Origin: Bacteroidales bacterium UBA6366
GTDB lineage: Bacteria > Bacteroidota > Bacteroidia > Bacteroidales > UBA932
Direction of reading: 5' to 3'
DNA length: 58,827 nucleotides
Assembly (NCBI GenBank): GCA_002438845.1
Contig: DJRG01000068.1
Coordinates: 1-58,827 of the forward strand
The translations under genes were made by a program, and so were the position numbers. Below are positions 17,254 through 25,085 of this stretch, one piece after another. The notes beneath the pieces are model-generated. The model worked only from the letters and a program-made list of their open reading frames with translations, searched no databases and was not told where the DNA came from. Each line of letters opens with the position of its first letter. The stretch's first letter is position 1.

Positions 17254-19640
17254 AACCGTTCAGGATCCTGACAACGACGGCATGTCTCGTTGTCTGCGCT
17301 TTGTCACAGGCGCAGACAACGTTCTGCCATGATGGACTGCTTCGGACGCAACTTATTGAGAGCGGATTCCTCCACAGTCCGCTGCCGGTTGACACTCTTG
17401 ACTCCCACGAGGCCGCCGGATGGAAAAAGGCAGTGGTTTCCGATACCGGGCCGCTTTCCGGACTTCCCATAGAGATGGGATTCAGGAAAAAGCCCGGATT
17501 CCGGGCCGTAGGCTCGCCCGGGGACCCCGACTATGCCACCTACGGAGGATGTCAGGTCTCATACAACCTTGGAGGCCGGAATCTGGAAGACTACAACCGG
17601 ATAGAGTTCTGGATCTTCCCTGACTGCAAGGGATTGAGCGTTGTCAATGTGGATCTGTCATTCATCAATGGAGACGTTCCCGCAAAGCCCGGCTACAACA
17701 GTCCGTCCGGGTCGCATCTTGTCAATCTGAAACCTGGAGTCTGGAACAGGTGTTTTCTGGAGATTGATGAATATCAAAGGGACAATGTCATCGGATTAAG
17801 GTTCAGTTCCACTGACAGAGGCAGTTCCATCGGAGCGTCAGACTATTCCGCCGGATTTGTCATCGACAGGATCTCCTTGCTGAAAGTCAAGGATGCCGAC
17901 AAAGTCTCCGGCTGGGAACCTATGAAAGGACAGATCATCTATTCCACAACCGGTTACAGCACCACAGGAGAAAAGACCGCTGTCACCGGCCCGCAGACCA
18001 AAGGCGGATTCAGCGTCATAGACGTTGAATCCGGCGCGGAAGTCTATTCAGGAAAGATCAGGAAAAGCGTCACGACAACCGGCACGTTCGGAGTTCTGGA
18101 CTTCTCCGCTCTCACAAGGCCCGGGACTTACAGAATCAAGGCCGACGAGGCCGAGACCGGATCCTTCAGAATCTCGGACGACCTGTGGGATGATTCCCGC
18201 TGGAGGGTGCTCAACTACATATTCAGCCAGCGTTGCGGCCACGAAGTGCCTGGCATCCACGAAGTTTGCCACAAAGACCTGTTCGCGTCTCATGACGGAA
18301 TAAGGATTGAATATTCAGGCGGCTGGCATGACGCCGGCGACCTTTCGCAGCAGACCCTCCAGACCGGAGATGTGGCATATTCACTTCTGGAAGCATATTC
18401 ATCACTTAAGGACCGCAACCCGGTTCTGGCTGCAAGGATGCTTGAGGAGGCTCGTTGGGGGCTGTCGTTCATCATCGGCTGCCGCTTCGGCGACGGTTTC
18501 AGAGCCAGCAGCATGGGACTTCTGATCTGGCAGGACGGAATCATCGGCACATTTGACGACATCACATCGGTCAGGGTGCAGAACAACGCTTTCGACAATT
18601 TCCTGCATTCTGGTTACGAGGCGTTCGCCGCCATGACCCTGCCCGACACCGACAAAGAGTTGAAAGCGCGGCTTCGGGAAATCGCCGAGGAAGACTTCCG
18701 CTTCGCCTCCGAAAAATTCGCCAAGGACGGCTACGACATCTTCACACAACCCTACGAGCACACCTACAACACCTCCCACAGCCAGTTCCAAGCCACAATC
18801 TCCTGGACGGCCAGCCAACTCTACAGACTGACTGGGAAGAAGGAATATGCCGCCAGAGCCTCCGAGGCCATTGAATATGTCCTCTCATGCCAACGGACAG
18901 AGCCTGTCGGAGATTGTCCGGGAGGCTTTTTCTACAGAGACACAACCAGAAGATCCATTGTGCATTACATCCACCAGTCCAGAGATCAGGTCTTCATGCA
19001 GGCGTTGGCGCTGCTCTGCCAGACCCAGAAAGAGTCTCCGGACTACAACAGGTGGCTCGGAGCCATACGGCTTCATGGTGACTATCTGAAGAGCCTGATG
19101 CGTTACACGGCTCCGTACGGAATGATTCCAAGCGGCGTTTACGAGACGGAAGAATGGAGGGATTACGAAAGTTTCCACGCCCTTCATCTGTTTCCTCCGA
19201 CAGACGCCACGGAAAGATATTCACTACAAATCCGGAAAGGGGTCAAGTTGGACAACAGCCACTTTGTAAAAAGGTTCCCTGTATGGTTTGGAATATTCAA
19301 CGGCAACTCCGTCGTCCATCTTTCGACCGGCAAGGCAGCAGCTGTCTGCGGAAAGATGCTTGGCGATGAAAAATTGATGCAGATTGCCCGCGAGCAGCTT
19401 TACTGGACGGTCGGCAAGAATCCTTTCGGTCAATCCTTGATTTACGGCGAAGGTCACAATTACCCTCAGATGAACAGCTTCTCCAGCGGAGAGATCACCG
19501 GTGAGATGCCTGTCGGGATCCGGACTCTGGGTGACGATGACATTCCGTACTGGCCGCAGACCAACAATGCCTGTTACAAGGAAGTCTGGGTCACGACAGC
19601 AGGGAAATGGCTCTCACTGCTGTCTGAGTTCAAGGAATAA
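17250..19640 (+). CDS. Glycoside hydrolase family 9 with N-terminal sandwich and Ig-like domains
   Basis: Exported enzyme of 796 residues. A signal peptide (ends SQAQ, about residue 22) is followed by a beta-sandwich, CBM-like region (about 40-215), an Ig-like CelD_N domain (about 225-310; YRIKADEAETGSFRISD) and an (alpha/alpha)6 catalytic domain. GH9 hallmarks: GGWHDAGDLSQQTLQTGD with the catalytic-base Asp pair, the late segment YGEGHNYPQMNSF, and a C-terminal EVWVTTAGKWLSLL with the likely acid Glu. GH9 is mostly cellulases but includes exo-beta-glucosaminidases of chitooligosaccharide pathways, which fits the neighbours and the lack of a GH20 here. Last gene of the plus operon; its TAA directly abuts the stop of the convergent DUF486 gene. 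Confidence 0.88.
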   Translation: MKPFRILTTTACLVVCALSQAQTTFCHDGLLRTQLIESGFLHSPLPVDTLDSHEAAGWKKAVVSDTGPLSGLPIEMGFRKKPGFRAVGSPGDPDYATYGGCQVSYNLGGRNLEDYNRIEFWIFPDCKGLSVVNVDLSFINGDVPAKPGYNSPSGSHLVNLKPGVWNRCFLEIDEYQRDNVIGLRFSSTDRGSSIGASDYSAGFVIDRISLLKVKDADKVSGWEPMKGQIIYSTTGYSTTGEKTAVTGPQTKGGFSVIDVESGAEVYSGKIRKSVTTTGTFGVLDFSALTRPGTYRIKADEAETGSFRISDDLWDDSRWRVLNYIFSQRCGHEVPGIHEVCHKDLFASHDGIRIEYSGGWHDAGDLSQQTLQTGDVAYSLLEAYSSLKDRNPVLAARMLEEARWGLSFIIGCRFGDGFRASSMGLLIWQDGIIGTFDDITSVRVQNNAFDNFLHSGYEAFAAMTLPDTDKELKARLREIAEEDFRFASEKFAKDGYDIFTQPYEHTYNTSHSQFQATISWTASQLYRLTGKKEYAARASEAIEYVLSCQRTEPVGDCPGGFFYRDTTRRSIVHYIHQSRDQVFMQALALLCQTQKESPDYNRWLGAIRLHGDYLKSLMRYTAPYGMIPSGVYETEEWRDYESFHALHLFPPTDATERYSLQIRKGVKLDNSHFVKRFPVWFGIFNGNSVVHLSTGKAAAVCGKMLGDEKLMQIAREQLYWTVGKNPFGQSLIYGEGHNYPQMNSFSSGEITGEMPVGIRTLGDDDIPYWPQTNNACYKEVWVTTAGKWLSLLSEFKE

Positions 19641-20012
19641 CTACTTTAAAAACACGAAGAAGACCGCAAGGACCAGACAGGCAAAAGCGGCGATGTGGTT
19701 CCAGTGAAGCGCCTCGCCCTTAAAGAGAAGTGTGACCACGAGGGTGAACACAATCAGCGAGACAACCTCCTGGATGACTTTCAGTTGCATGAGGCTGAAC
19801 GGGCCACCGTTGCCGTTGAAGCCGAGGCGGTTGGCCGGAACCTGGGCGCAATATTCAAAGAAAGCCAATCCCCAAGAGAAGAGGATGACCAGAATGAGCG
19901 GCCAGCTTGTGGAGACTTTCATCTCCTGAAGCTTCAGATGGCCGTACCATGCGAATGTCATGAATATGTTGGAAAGGACCAACAGAAGGACTGTTCCTAT
20001 AGCTCTCATCAT
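19641..20012 (-). CDS. DUF486 (DMT-superfamily) small membrane protein
   Basis: Inner-membrane protein of about 123 residues with four hydrophobic segments, beginning IGTVLLLVLSNIFMTFAWYG. The block YCAQVPANRLGF followed by FSLMQLKVIQEVVSL is characteristic of DUF486. Function is unknown. The likely start is one of two adjacent ATGs (20012 or 20009), because the eight residues from an ATG at 20036 are polar and precede the first helix. The stop codon is directly against the stop of the convergent GH9 gene with no bases between, so neither gene has its own intergenic terminator there. Confidence 0.85.
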   Translation of the reverse strand: MMRAIGTVLLLVLSNIFMTFAWYGHLKLQEMKVSTSWPLILVILFSWGLAFFEYCAQVPANRLGFNGNGGPFSLMQLKVIQEVVSLIVFTLVVTLLFKGEALHWNHIAAFACLVLAVFFVFLK

Positions 20013-20096
20013 GTCTTTGAATATAAATGAACGCAAAGGTAGTAATATTCATTGGCATCTCCTTATAAATTATAATTTGAAATTTATTGCGGCAAT

Positions 20097-20128
20097 TTTG
20101 CTTATAATCTTTTTTGGACTTACCTTTG
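20097..20128 (+). promoter_or_regulatory. Bacteroidota-type -33/-7 promoter of aspA
   Basis: TTTG at 20097-20100, 20 bases, then TACCTTTG at 20121-20128, a full match to the Bacteroidota TAnnTTTG -7 box with correct spacing. The implied start lies near 20134, giving a 5' leader of roughly 40 bases before the aspA ATG. Confidence 0.75.
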
Positions 20129-20175
20129 TCGAACAGATTGTAAAACTATTTATAAATTAATAATTTTGATTCATC

Positions 20176-21570
20176 ATGAGCGAAGAGAAATTCAGGATTG
20201 AATCCGATCTTCTTGGGGAACTTCAGGTTCCGGCTGAGGCCTACTACGGTGTTCAGACACAAAGGGCTCTCAACAATTATAAGATTTCCAACACAAGGAT
20301 GCGTGACTATCCAGAGTACGTCATCGCCATGGCATGCATCAAGCTTGCTGCGGCGGAGACGAACAAAGAACTCGGAGCGCTCGAGCCACACATAGCAGAC
20401 GCCATCGTCGCTGCCTGCCGCGAGATCATCGACGGAAAACTCCACGACCAATTCCCGGTGGACATGATGCAGGGAGGTGCCGGCACATCAGTGAATATGA
20501 ACGCGAACGAGGTCATCGCCAACAGAGCCCTCGAGATCATGGGGCACAACAAGGGCGAGTACCAGTTCTGCTCCCCTAACGACCATGTGAACTGCGCCCA
20601 GTCCACCAACGATGCCTATCCGTCAGCCTTCCGTTACGCTTTCATCAGGATGAACAGGAAGCTGGAGAAAAGCCTCAAGGAACTCATCGATTCGTTCAAG
20701 GTAAAAGGCGAGGAATTCAAGGACGTGATCAAGATGGGCCGCACACAGCTTCAGGACGCTGTCCCGATGACATCCGGTCAGGAGTTCCATGCCTACGCCA
20801 CCAATCTTGAGGAAGAGGTTCTCAACCTTGAGAGAAACGTGAACCTCCTCTATGAGATCAACATGGGTGGAACAGCCATCGGCACCGGTCTGAACGCCAA
20901 GCCAGGTTTCGCCGAACTCTGCGCCAAGAAGATGACTGAACTCACAGGAGAGCACTTCATCGCCGCTCCAGACCTCGTGGAGGCGACACCTGACACAGGA
21001 GCCTATGTCAGCTACTCCGGAGCCCTCAAAAGATTGGCCGTCAAACTCTCCAAGATCTGCAACGACTTAAGGCTCATGGCCTCCGGTCCTCGCTGCGGTC
21101 TAAAGGAAATCAATCTCCCTCCTATGGCTCCAGGCTCATCAATCATGCCAGGCAAGGTCAATCCTGTCATCCCGGAGGTCACCAATCAGGTTTGTTTCAA
21201 GGTGATCGGCAACGACACGACCATCTCTTTCGCCGCCGAAGCAGGACAGCTCCAGCTGAACGTCATGGAGCCGGTCATCGCTGAATCCATCATGGAGAGC
21301 ATCACCTGGTTGACAAACGCCATGAACACCCTCCGCGAGAAGTGCATCGAAGGCATCACCGTCAACAAAGAGCGTTGCTACGAGATGGTCAAGCACAGCA
21401 TCGGCATCGTGACCGCCCTCAACCCGATCATCGGCTACAAGGCCAGCACCAAGGTCGCCAAGGAAGCCCTCGAGACCAACCGCTCAGTCTATGACATCGT
21501 CCTCGAGAAAGGCCTCCTCACCAAAGAGGAACTTGACAAGGCTCTCGACCCGAAGAATATGATCAGATAA
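20176..21570 (+). CDS. aspA: Aspartate ammonia-lyase
   Basis: Cytoplasmic enzyme of 464 residues that reversibly converts L-aspartate to fumarate and ammonia, feeding the fumarate-reduction pathway of anaerobic Bacteroidota. The fumarase/aspartase signature GSSIMPGKVNPV is present near residue 319, along with the substrate-binding TSTNDAYPSA-type segment (AQSTNDAYPSAFR) and GRTQLQDAVPMTSGQE. Near-complete family length. The ATG at 20176 follows a good promoter (20097-20128), and a strong terminator lies 20 bases after the stop, so this is a monocistronic unit. Fumarase is unlikely because the N-terminal residues (IESDLLGELQVPAEAYYG) are of aspartase type. Confidence 0.97.
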   Translation: MSEEKFRIESDLLGELQVPAEAYYGVQTQRALNNYKISNTRMRDYPEYVIAMACIKLAAAETNKELGALEPHIADAIVAACREIIDGKLHDQFPVDMMQGGAGTSVNMNANEVIANRALEIMGHNKGEYQFCSPNDHVNCAQSTNDAYPSAFRYAFIRMNRKLEKSLKELIDSFKVKGEEFKDVIKMGRTQLQDAVPMTSGQEFHAYATNLEEEVLNLERNVNLLYEINMGGTAIGTGLNAKPGFAELCAKKMTELTGEHFIAAPDLVEATPDTGAYVSYSGALKRLAVKLSKICNDLRLMASGPRCGLKEINLPPMAPGSSIMPGKVNPVIPEVTNQVCFKVIGNDTTISFAAEAGQLQLNVMEPVIAESIMESITWLTNAMNTLREKCIEGITVNKERCYEMVKHSIGIVTALNPIIGYKASTKVAKEALETNRSVYDIVLEKGLLTKEELDKALDPKNMIR

Positions 21571-21589
21571 GATTCTTTAGGAATATATT

Positions 21590-21633
21590 AATAAAGGTGG
21601 CCAGAATAGATTTCTTGGCCACCTTTATTTTGC
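21590..21633 (+). terminator. Rho-independent terminator of aspA
   Basis: A perfect 14-bp stem, AATAAAGGTGGCCA at 21590-21603 pairing with 21616-21629, with a 12-base loop and a T-rich 3' flank, 20 bases after the aspA stop. Confidence 0.9.
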
Positions 21634-21822
21634 AGTCAGCGATCGAACCTGCGACTATGTCTGCAAACAATTGCTTCGACAAGCTCAGCAAGCACAATCT
21701 CTGTGGTCGAAAATATCGCCCTGACTCGGAACGCAAAGGGCAGAAAAATAAAATTTCAAATTTTGGTAACGTGCAAAATTTGGAATTTTCTTTTTTTCTG
21801 CCCCCTGCCACACGAAGATCAT
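21634..21822. other. Intergenic spacer with one REP-like palindrome, no gene seen
   Basis: Between the aspA and secDF terminators. It contains a REP-like copy at 21670-21690 (TTGCTTCGACAAGCTCAGCA core) and otherwise AT-rich sequence. Short open frames lack family resemblance. A stretch near 21640 resembles a tRNA T-loop but does not fold. Confidence 0.5.
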
Positions 21823-21857
21823 AAAAAAAAGCGCCGGCCCGTATGAGTCAGCGCTTT
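21823..21857 (-). terminator. Rho-independent terminator of secDF
   Basis: Read on the minus strand: AAAGCGC (21857-21851), a 16-base loop, GCGCTTT (21834-21828), then a run of T. It lies about 20 bases after the secDF stop. Confidence 0.8.
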
Positions 21858-21878
21858 CACATATTCATTAATCAATGA

Positions 21879-24800
21879 TTATTTCTTTGAGCCTTTGGTT
21901 GCTGTGCCATTCTTGGCGGCGAGGCGCTTCTGATTCCAGATTGTGGCATCATACATCACAGGCGTACCGATGAAGATGGAAGCGTAAGTACCGATGCAGA
22001 TACCAAGGATGAGGGCAACAGCGAGACCTCTGATGGACTCTCCGCCGAAGATCGCGATGGCGAGCATGGTGACGAGAGTGGAGACAGAGGTGTTGACTGT
22101 ACGGGTCAACGTTGCGTTGATGGCCTGGTTGGTGTTGGTCCTCACATCAACATTCGGATGCAGGGTCCTGTACTCACGGATTCGGTCGAAGATAACCACG
22201 TTATCGTTGATGGCGTAACCGATGATGGTCAGAATGGCCGCGATAAATGTCTGGTCAACATCAAGGTTGAACGGCAGAATTCCAGAGAACAAGGAGAAGA
22301 AGCCGATCACGATGATGGCCGTGTGGGCAAGTGAAACCACACCACCGAGACCCCATGTCCAACCCTTGAAACGGAACGCGATGTAGGCGAAAATCACGAG
22401 CAGCGAGAGGATGACAGCGATGATAGCGTCTCTCTTCATGTCGTTGGCGATTGTAGGGCCCACCTTGTCGGATGAGATGATACCGTTAGGATTGTCAACC
22501 GTTGACTTGAACTCGTCAAGAGTGATGTCCGTCTCGGCGAAGAAAGGCTTCAATGCATTGTAAAGCTTGGCCTCAACCTCAGCGTCGACATCGGTTGACT
22601 CCTGATCGTTCTTGTACTGGGTCGTGATCTTCATCTGGCTCTCACCACCGAACTGCTTGACCTCGACCGCTCCGTCGAACTCAACCTCAGCTGCGCTGCG
22701 CACCTGCTCAGCCGTCACAGGCTGGTCGAAACGCACCACATAGGTACGGCCACCGGTGAAGTCAACACCATAGGTGAAGCCCTTGGTGAAGATGGAGACA
22801 ACAGAAATGACGATCAACGCACCGGAGATGATGTAAGACCACTTGCGGGCAGCGATGAAATCAAAGTGAGTGTTCTTGAGGAAGTTCTTGGTAAGGTTGT
22901 TCTCGAATGCGATGCTCTTGCCCTTCTCAATGCGGTCATCAAAGATAAGTCTTGTGATGAAGATAGAGGTAAGGACAGAAGTGATGATACCGATGATCAA
23001 TGTGGTGGCGAAGCCCTGTACAGGACCTGAGCCGAACACGAAGAGAACGATACCGGTAAGGAGGGTTGTCACCTGACCATCAATGATGGCTGAATAGGCG
23101 TTCTTGTAACCGTCCGCAACAGCCTTGCCCAGACCCTTGCCTGCCGCAAGTTCCTCTTTGATACGTTCGTAGATGATCACGTTGGCGTCAACGGCCATAC
23201 CCATCGTCAGGACGAGACCGGCGATACCTGGCAGCGTCAGAACAGCCCCGAATGAGACGAGGACTCCGAAAAGGAGAAGCACGTTGCAAAGGAGGGCTAT
23301 GTCAGCGGCGACACCGGCGCCCTGATAGAAGAAGATCATGTAGACGAGGACCAAGAGGAACGCGATGACGAATGAGATCATGCCGGCGTTGATCGACTTG
23401 GCTCCGAGGGAAGGACCTACAACCTGCTCCTGGATGATGGTGGCAGGAGCCGGAAGCTTACCTGACTTGAGAACGTTCACAAGGTCGGTGGCCTCATCCG
23501 GAGTGAAGTGTCCGGTGATGGAGGAGCTGCCGCCTGTGATAGCGCCATTGACGTTAGGATAGGAATATACCATGTCGTCAAGTACGATGGCGATGGACTT
23601 GCCCACGTTGTCGCTGGTCATGCGTGCCCAGACATTGGCGCCCTCGGCGTTCATGGTCATGGAGACTGAAGGCTCGCCGTTGGAACCATGGTCGTAAACG
23701 ACACGGGCATCGGTGATCACACCTCCGTCAAGCTTGGCCCTGCCGTCCCTTGAGGTGGACTTGATGGCGATGAGTTCGAAGACATTGTCACCCTGAACAT
23801 ACTCGGAAGGCTTGACAGACCACATCGGCTTGAACTCAGCCGGGAATATCTCGGCGATCTGAGGCATTGAAAGATACCTGTTGACCTTGGCGGTGTCGAT
23901 CGCTGCGGCGAATCCGATGCAGGCATTGTTGAATCCTGAAGGGCTCAGCACCGCGAAAAGAGGGTTGGCCTTTCTGTAGGCGTCCAACTCGGCGGTGTTG
24001 TTCTGGTTCTGGGCGATCTCTGAGTTAAGGAGAGAGTCAGTTCCATTCTCCGCTACGGTTGTTTCCTGCTTATCTGAAGCCTCTACGGAAGCAGAGTCAG
24101 CCTCGTCAGAAAGGATCTCAGCCAATTTTGCGTTGGCCTCGGCGAGATAGCCGGAAAGTTCCTGGTTGGTGTAGGTCTCCCAGAACTCAAGAGAGGCGGT
24201 TCCCTGAAGAAGTTTTCTCACACGCTCCGGCTCTTTGACACCAGGAAGCTCAACGAGAATACGTCCGCTGTTGCCAAGTTTCTGGATGGACGGCTGGGTC
24301 ACACCGAAACGGTCGATACGGCTTCTCAAGACGTTGAAAGAGTTGGCCACCGCGCTCTCGGCCTCCTCACGGATGACGCTGATGACATCCGCGTCAGAGG
24401 AAGCCGGGGTGATCTTGTCCTTCATCTCGTAGGTACCGAAAATCTGGGCGAGATTCTGACCGTTGGACACTTCCTTCCATGCGTCGGCGAAAAGGGTGAT
24501 GTAGTCTTCCCTTGAGTTTACACTGCGCTCCTTAGCCAATGCGAGGGCCTTCTGGAACTCTGGATTCATGCTGTTGCCTGAAATGGCCTTCACGAGATCC
24601 TCAAGCTGCACCTGCAGCATGACGTTCATACCACCCTTGAGGTCCAGACCAAGGTTGATTTCCTTAGCCTTGCACTCTTTGTAGGTGTTCCAAAGGAAAA
24701 CCTTCTTCGAAGAGATGGAATCGATGAATACCTTGTTCTGTTCTTTCCTGATCGAGTCCAGATAGTAAGCCTGGTCATTTTCAGGAATCTGGGCGAAAGC

Positions 24801-24950
24801 CGCCGAATTCTGAGCCGCCACGGCGGCTTTCTCGGCGAACTTCTCCGCTTTCTTTTCCTGGATGGAAGTCACCGCTGTGAAGGAAAGCTGCCAAATGGAA
24901 GCGATCGCAAGCAGAATGGCGACAAGCCTAATCCAACCTTTACTTTGCAT
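21879..24950 (-). CDS. secDF: Protein translocase subunit SecDF (fused)
   Basis: Inner-membrane RND-type component that uses proton motive force to complete Sec-dependent export. At 1023 residues it is the fused form common in Bacteroidota. The SecD half shows LGLDLKGGMNVMLQV near residue 98, RSRIDRFGVTQPSIQ, and a membrane block beginning near residue 520; the SecF half starts near residue 700 with YGVDFTGGRTYVVRF and has FAYIAFRFKGWTWGLGGVVS. About twelve transmembrane helices. A long acidic insertion around residues 280-310 (SDEADSASVEASDKQE and following) is probably a flexible periplasmic segment. Monocistronic, with its own terminator. It contains only two GAATAT copies in 3 kb, fewer than its neighbours. 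Confidence 0.97.
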   Translation of the reverse strand: MQSKGWIRLVAILLAIASIWQLSFTAVTSIQEKKAEKFAEKAAVAAQNSAAFAQIPENDQAYYLDSIRKEQNKVFIDSISSKKVFLWNTYKECKAKEINLGLDLKGGMNVMLQVQLEDLVKAISGNSMNPEFQKALALAKERSVNSREDYITLFADAWKEVSNGQNLAQIFGTYEMKDKITPASSDADVISVIREEAESAVANSFNVLRSRIDRFGVTQPSIQKLGNSGRILVELPGVKEPERVRKLLQGTASLEFWETYTNQELSGYLAEANAKLAEILSDEADSASVEASDKQETTVAENGTDSLLNSEIAQNQNNTAELDAYRKANPLFAVLSPSGFNNACIGFAAAIDTAKVNRYLSMPQIAEIFPAEFKPMWSVKPSEYVQGDNVFELIAIKSTSRDGRAKLDGGVITDARVVYDHGSNGEPSVSMTMNAEGANVWARMTSDNVGKSIAIVLDDMVYSYPNVNGAITGGSSSITGHFTPDEATDLVNVLKSGKLPAPATIIQEQVVGPSLGAKSINAGMISFVIAFLLVLVYMIFFYQGAGVAADIALLCNVLLLFGVLVSFGAVLTLPGIAGLVLTMGMAVDANVIIYERIKEELAAGKGLGKAVADGYKNAYSAIIDGQVTTLLTGIVLFVFGSGPVQGFATTLIIGIITSVLTSIFITRLIFDDRIEKGKSIAFENNLTKNFLKNTHFDFIAARKWSYIISGALIVISVVSIFTKGFTYGVDFTGGRTYVVRFDQPVTAEQVRSAAEVEFDGAVEVKQFGGESQMKITTQYKNDQESTDVDAEVEAKLYNALKPFFAETDITLDEFKSTVDNPNGIISSDKVGPTIANDMKRDAIIAVILSLLVIFAYIAFRFKGWTWGLGGVVSLAHTAIIVIGFFSLFSGILPFNLDVDQTFIAAILTIIGYAINDNVVIFDRIREYRTLHPNVDVRTNTNQAINATLTRTVNTSVSTLVTMLAIAIFGGESIRGLAVALILGICIGTYASIFIGTPVMYDATIWNQKRLAAKNGTATKGSKK

Positions 24951-25001
24951 AATTTTAACTTTATTTTATTGTTTTAATTTTTGCGCATAAAAATAGGGGT
25001 A

Positions 25002-25009
25002 CAAATTTA
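25002..25009 (-). promoter_or_regulatory. Candidate -7 box of secDF
   Basis: TAAATTTG on the minus strand matches TAnnTTTG, about 50 bases before the secDF ATG. No convincing TTTG lies 19-20 bases upstream, so the call is tentative. Confidence 0.4.
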
Positions 25010-25050
25010 GCATTTTTTTCTTAGAAAGAAATTATCTGCCAAGTATTTCT

Positions 25051-25058
25051 TATTTTTG
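25051..25058 (+). promoter_or_regulatory. Candidate -7 box of the PD40/SPOR gene; supports the start at 25086
   Basis: TATTTTTG matches TAnnTTTG. If it is the -7 box, transcription would start near 25063, so upstream in-frame start codons (TTG 25056, ATG 25062) would fall in or at the edge of the promoter, leaving the ATG at 25086 with a short leader. The -33 element is weak. Confidence 0.4.
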
Positions 25059-25085
25059 CAGATGCATTCACCGAGATTTTTCAGA

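Noticed and set aside
19641..20036. DUF486 gene as part of the glycan locus
   Set aside because: It is on the opposite strand, convergent, and has no functional link to sugar uptake that I can support.
21635..21660. tRNA-like T-loop (GGTTCGATC on the minus strand)
   Set aside because: The arms do not pair and no acceptor, D or anticodon arm can be built.
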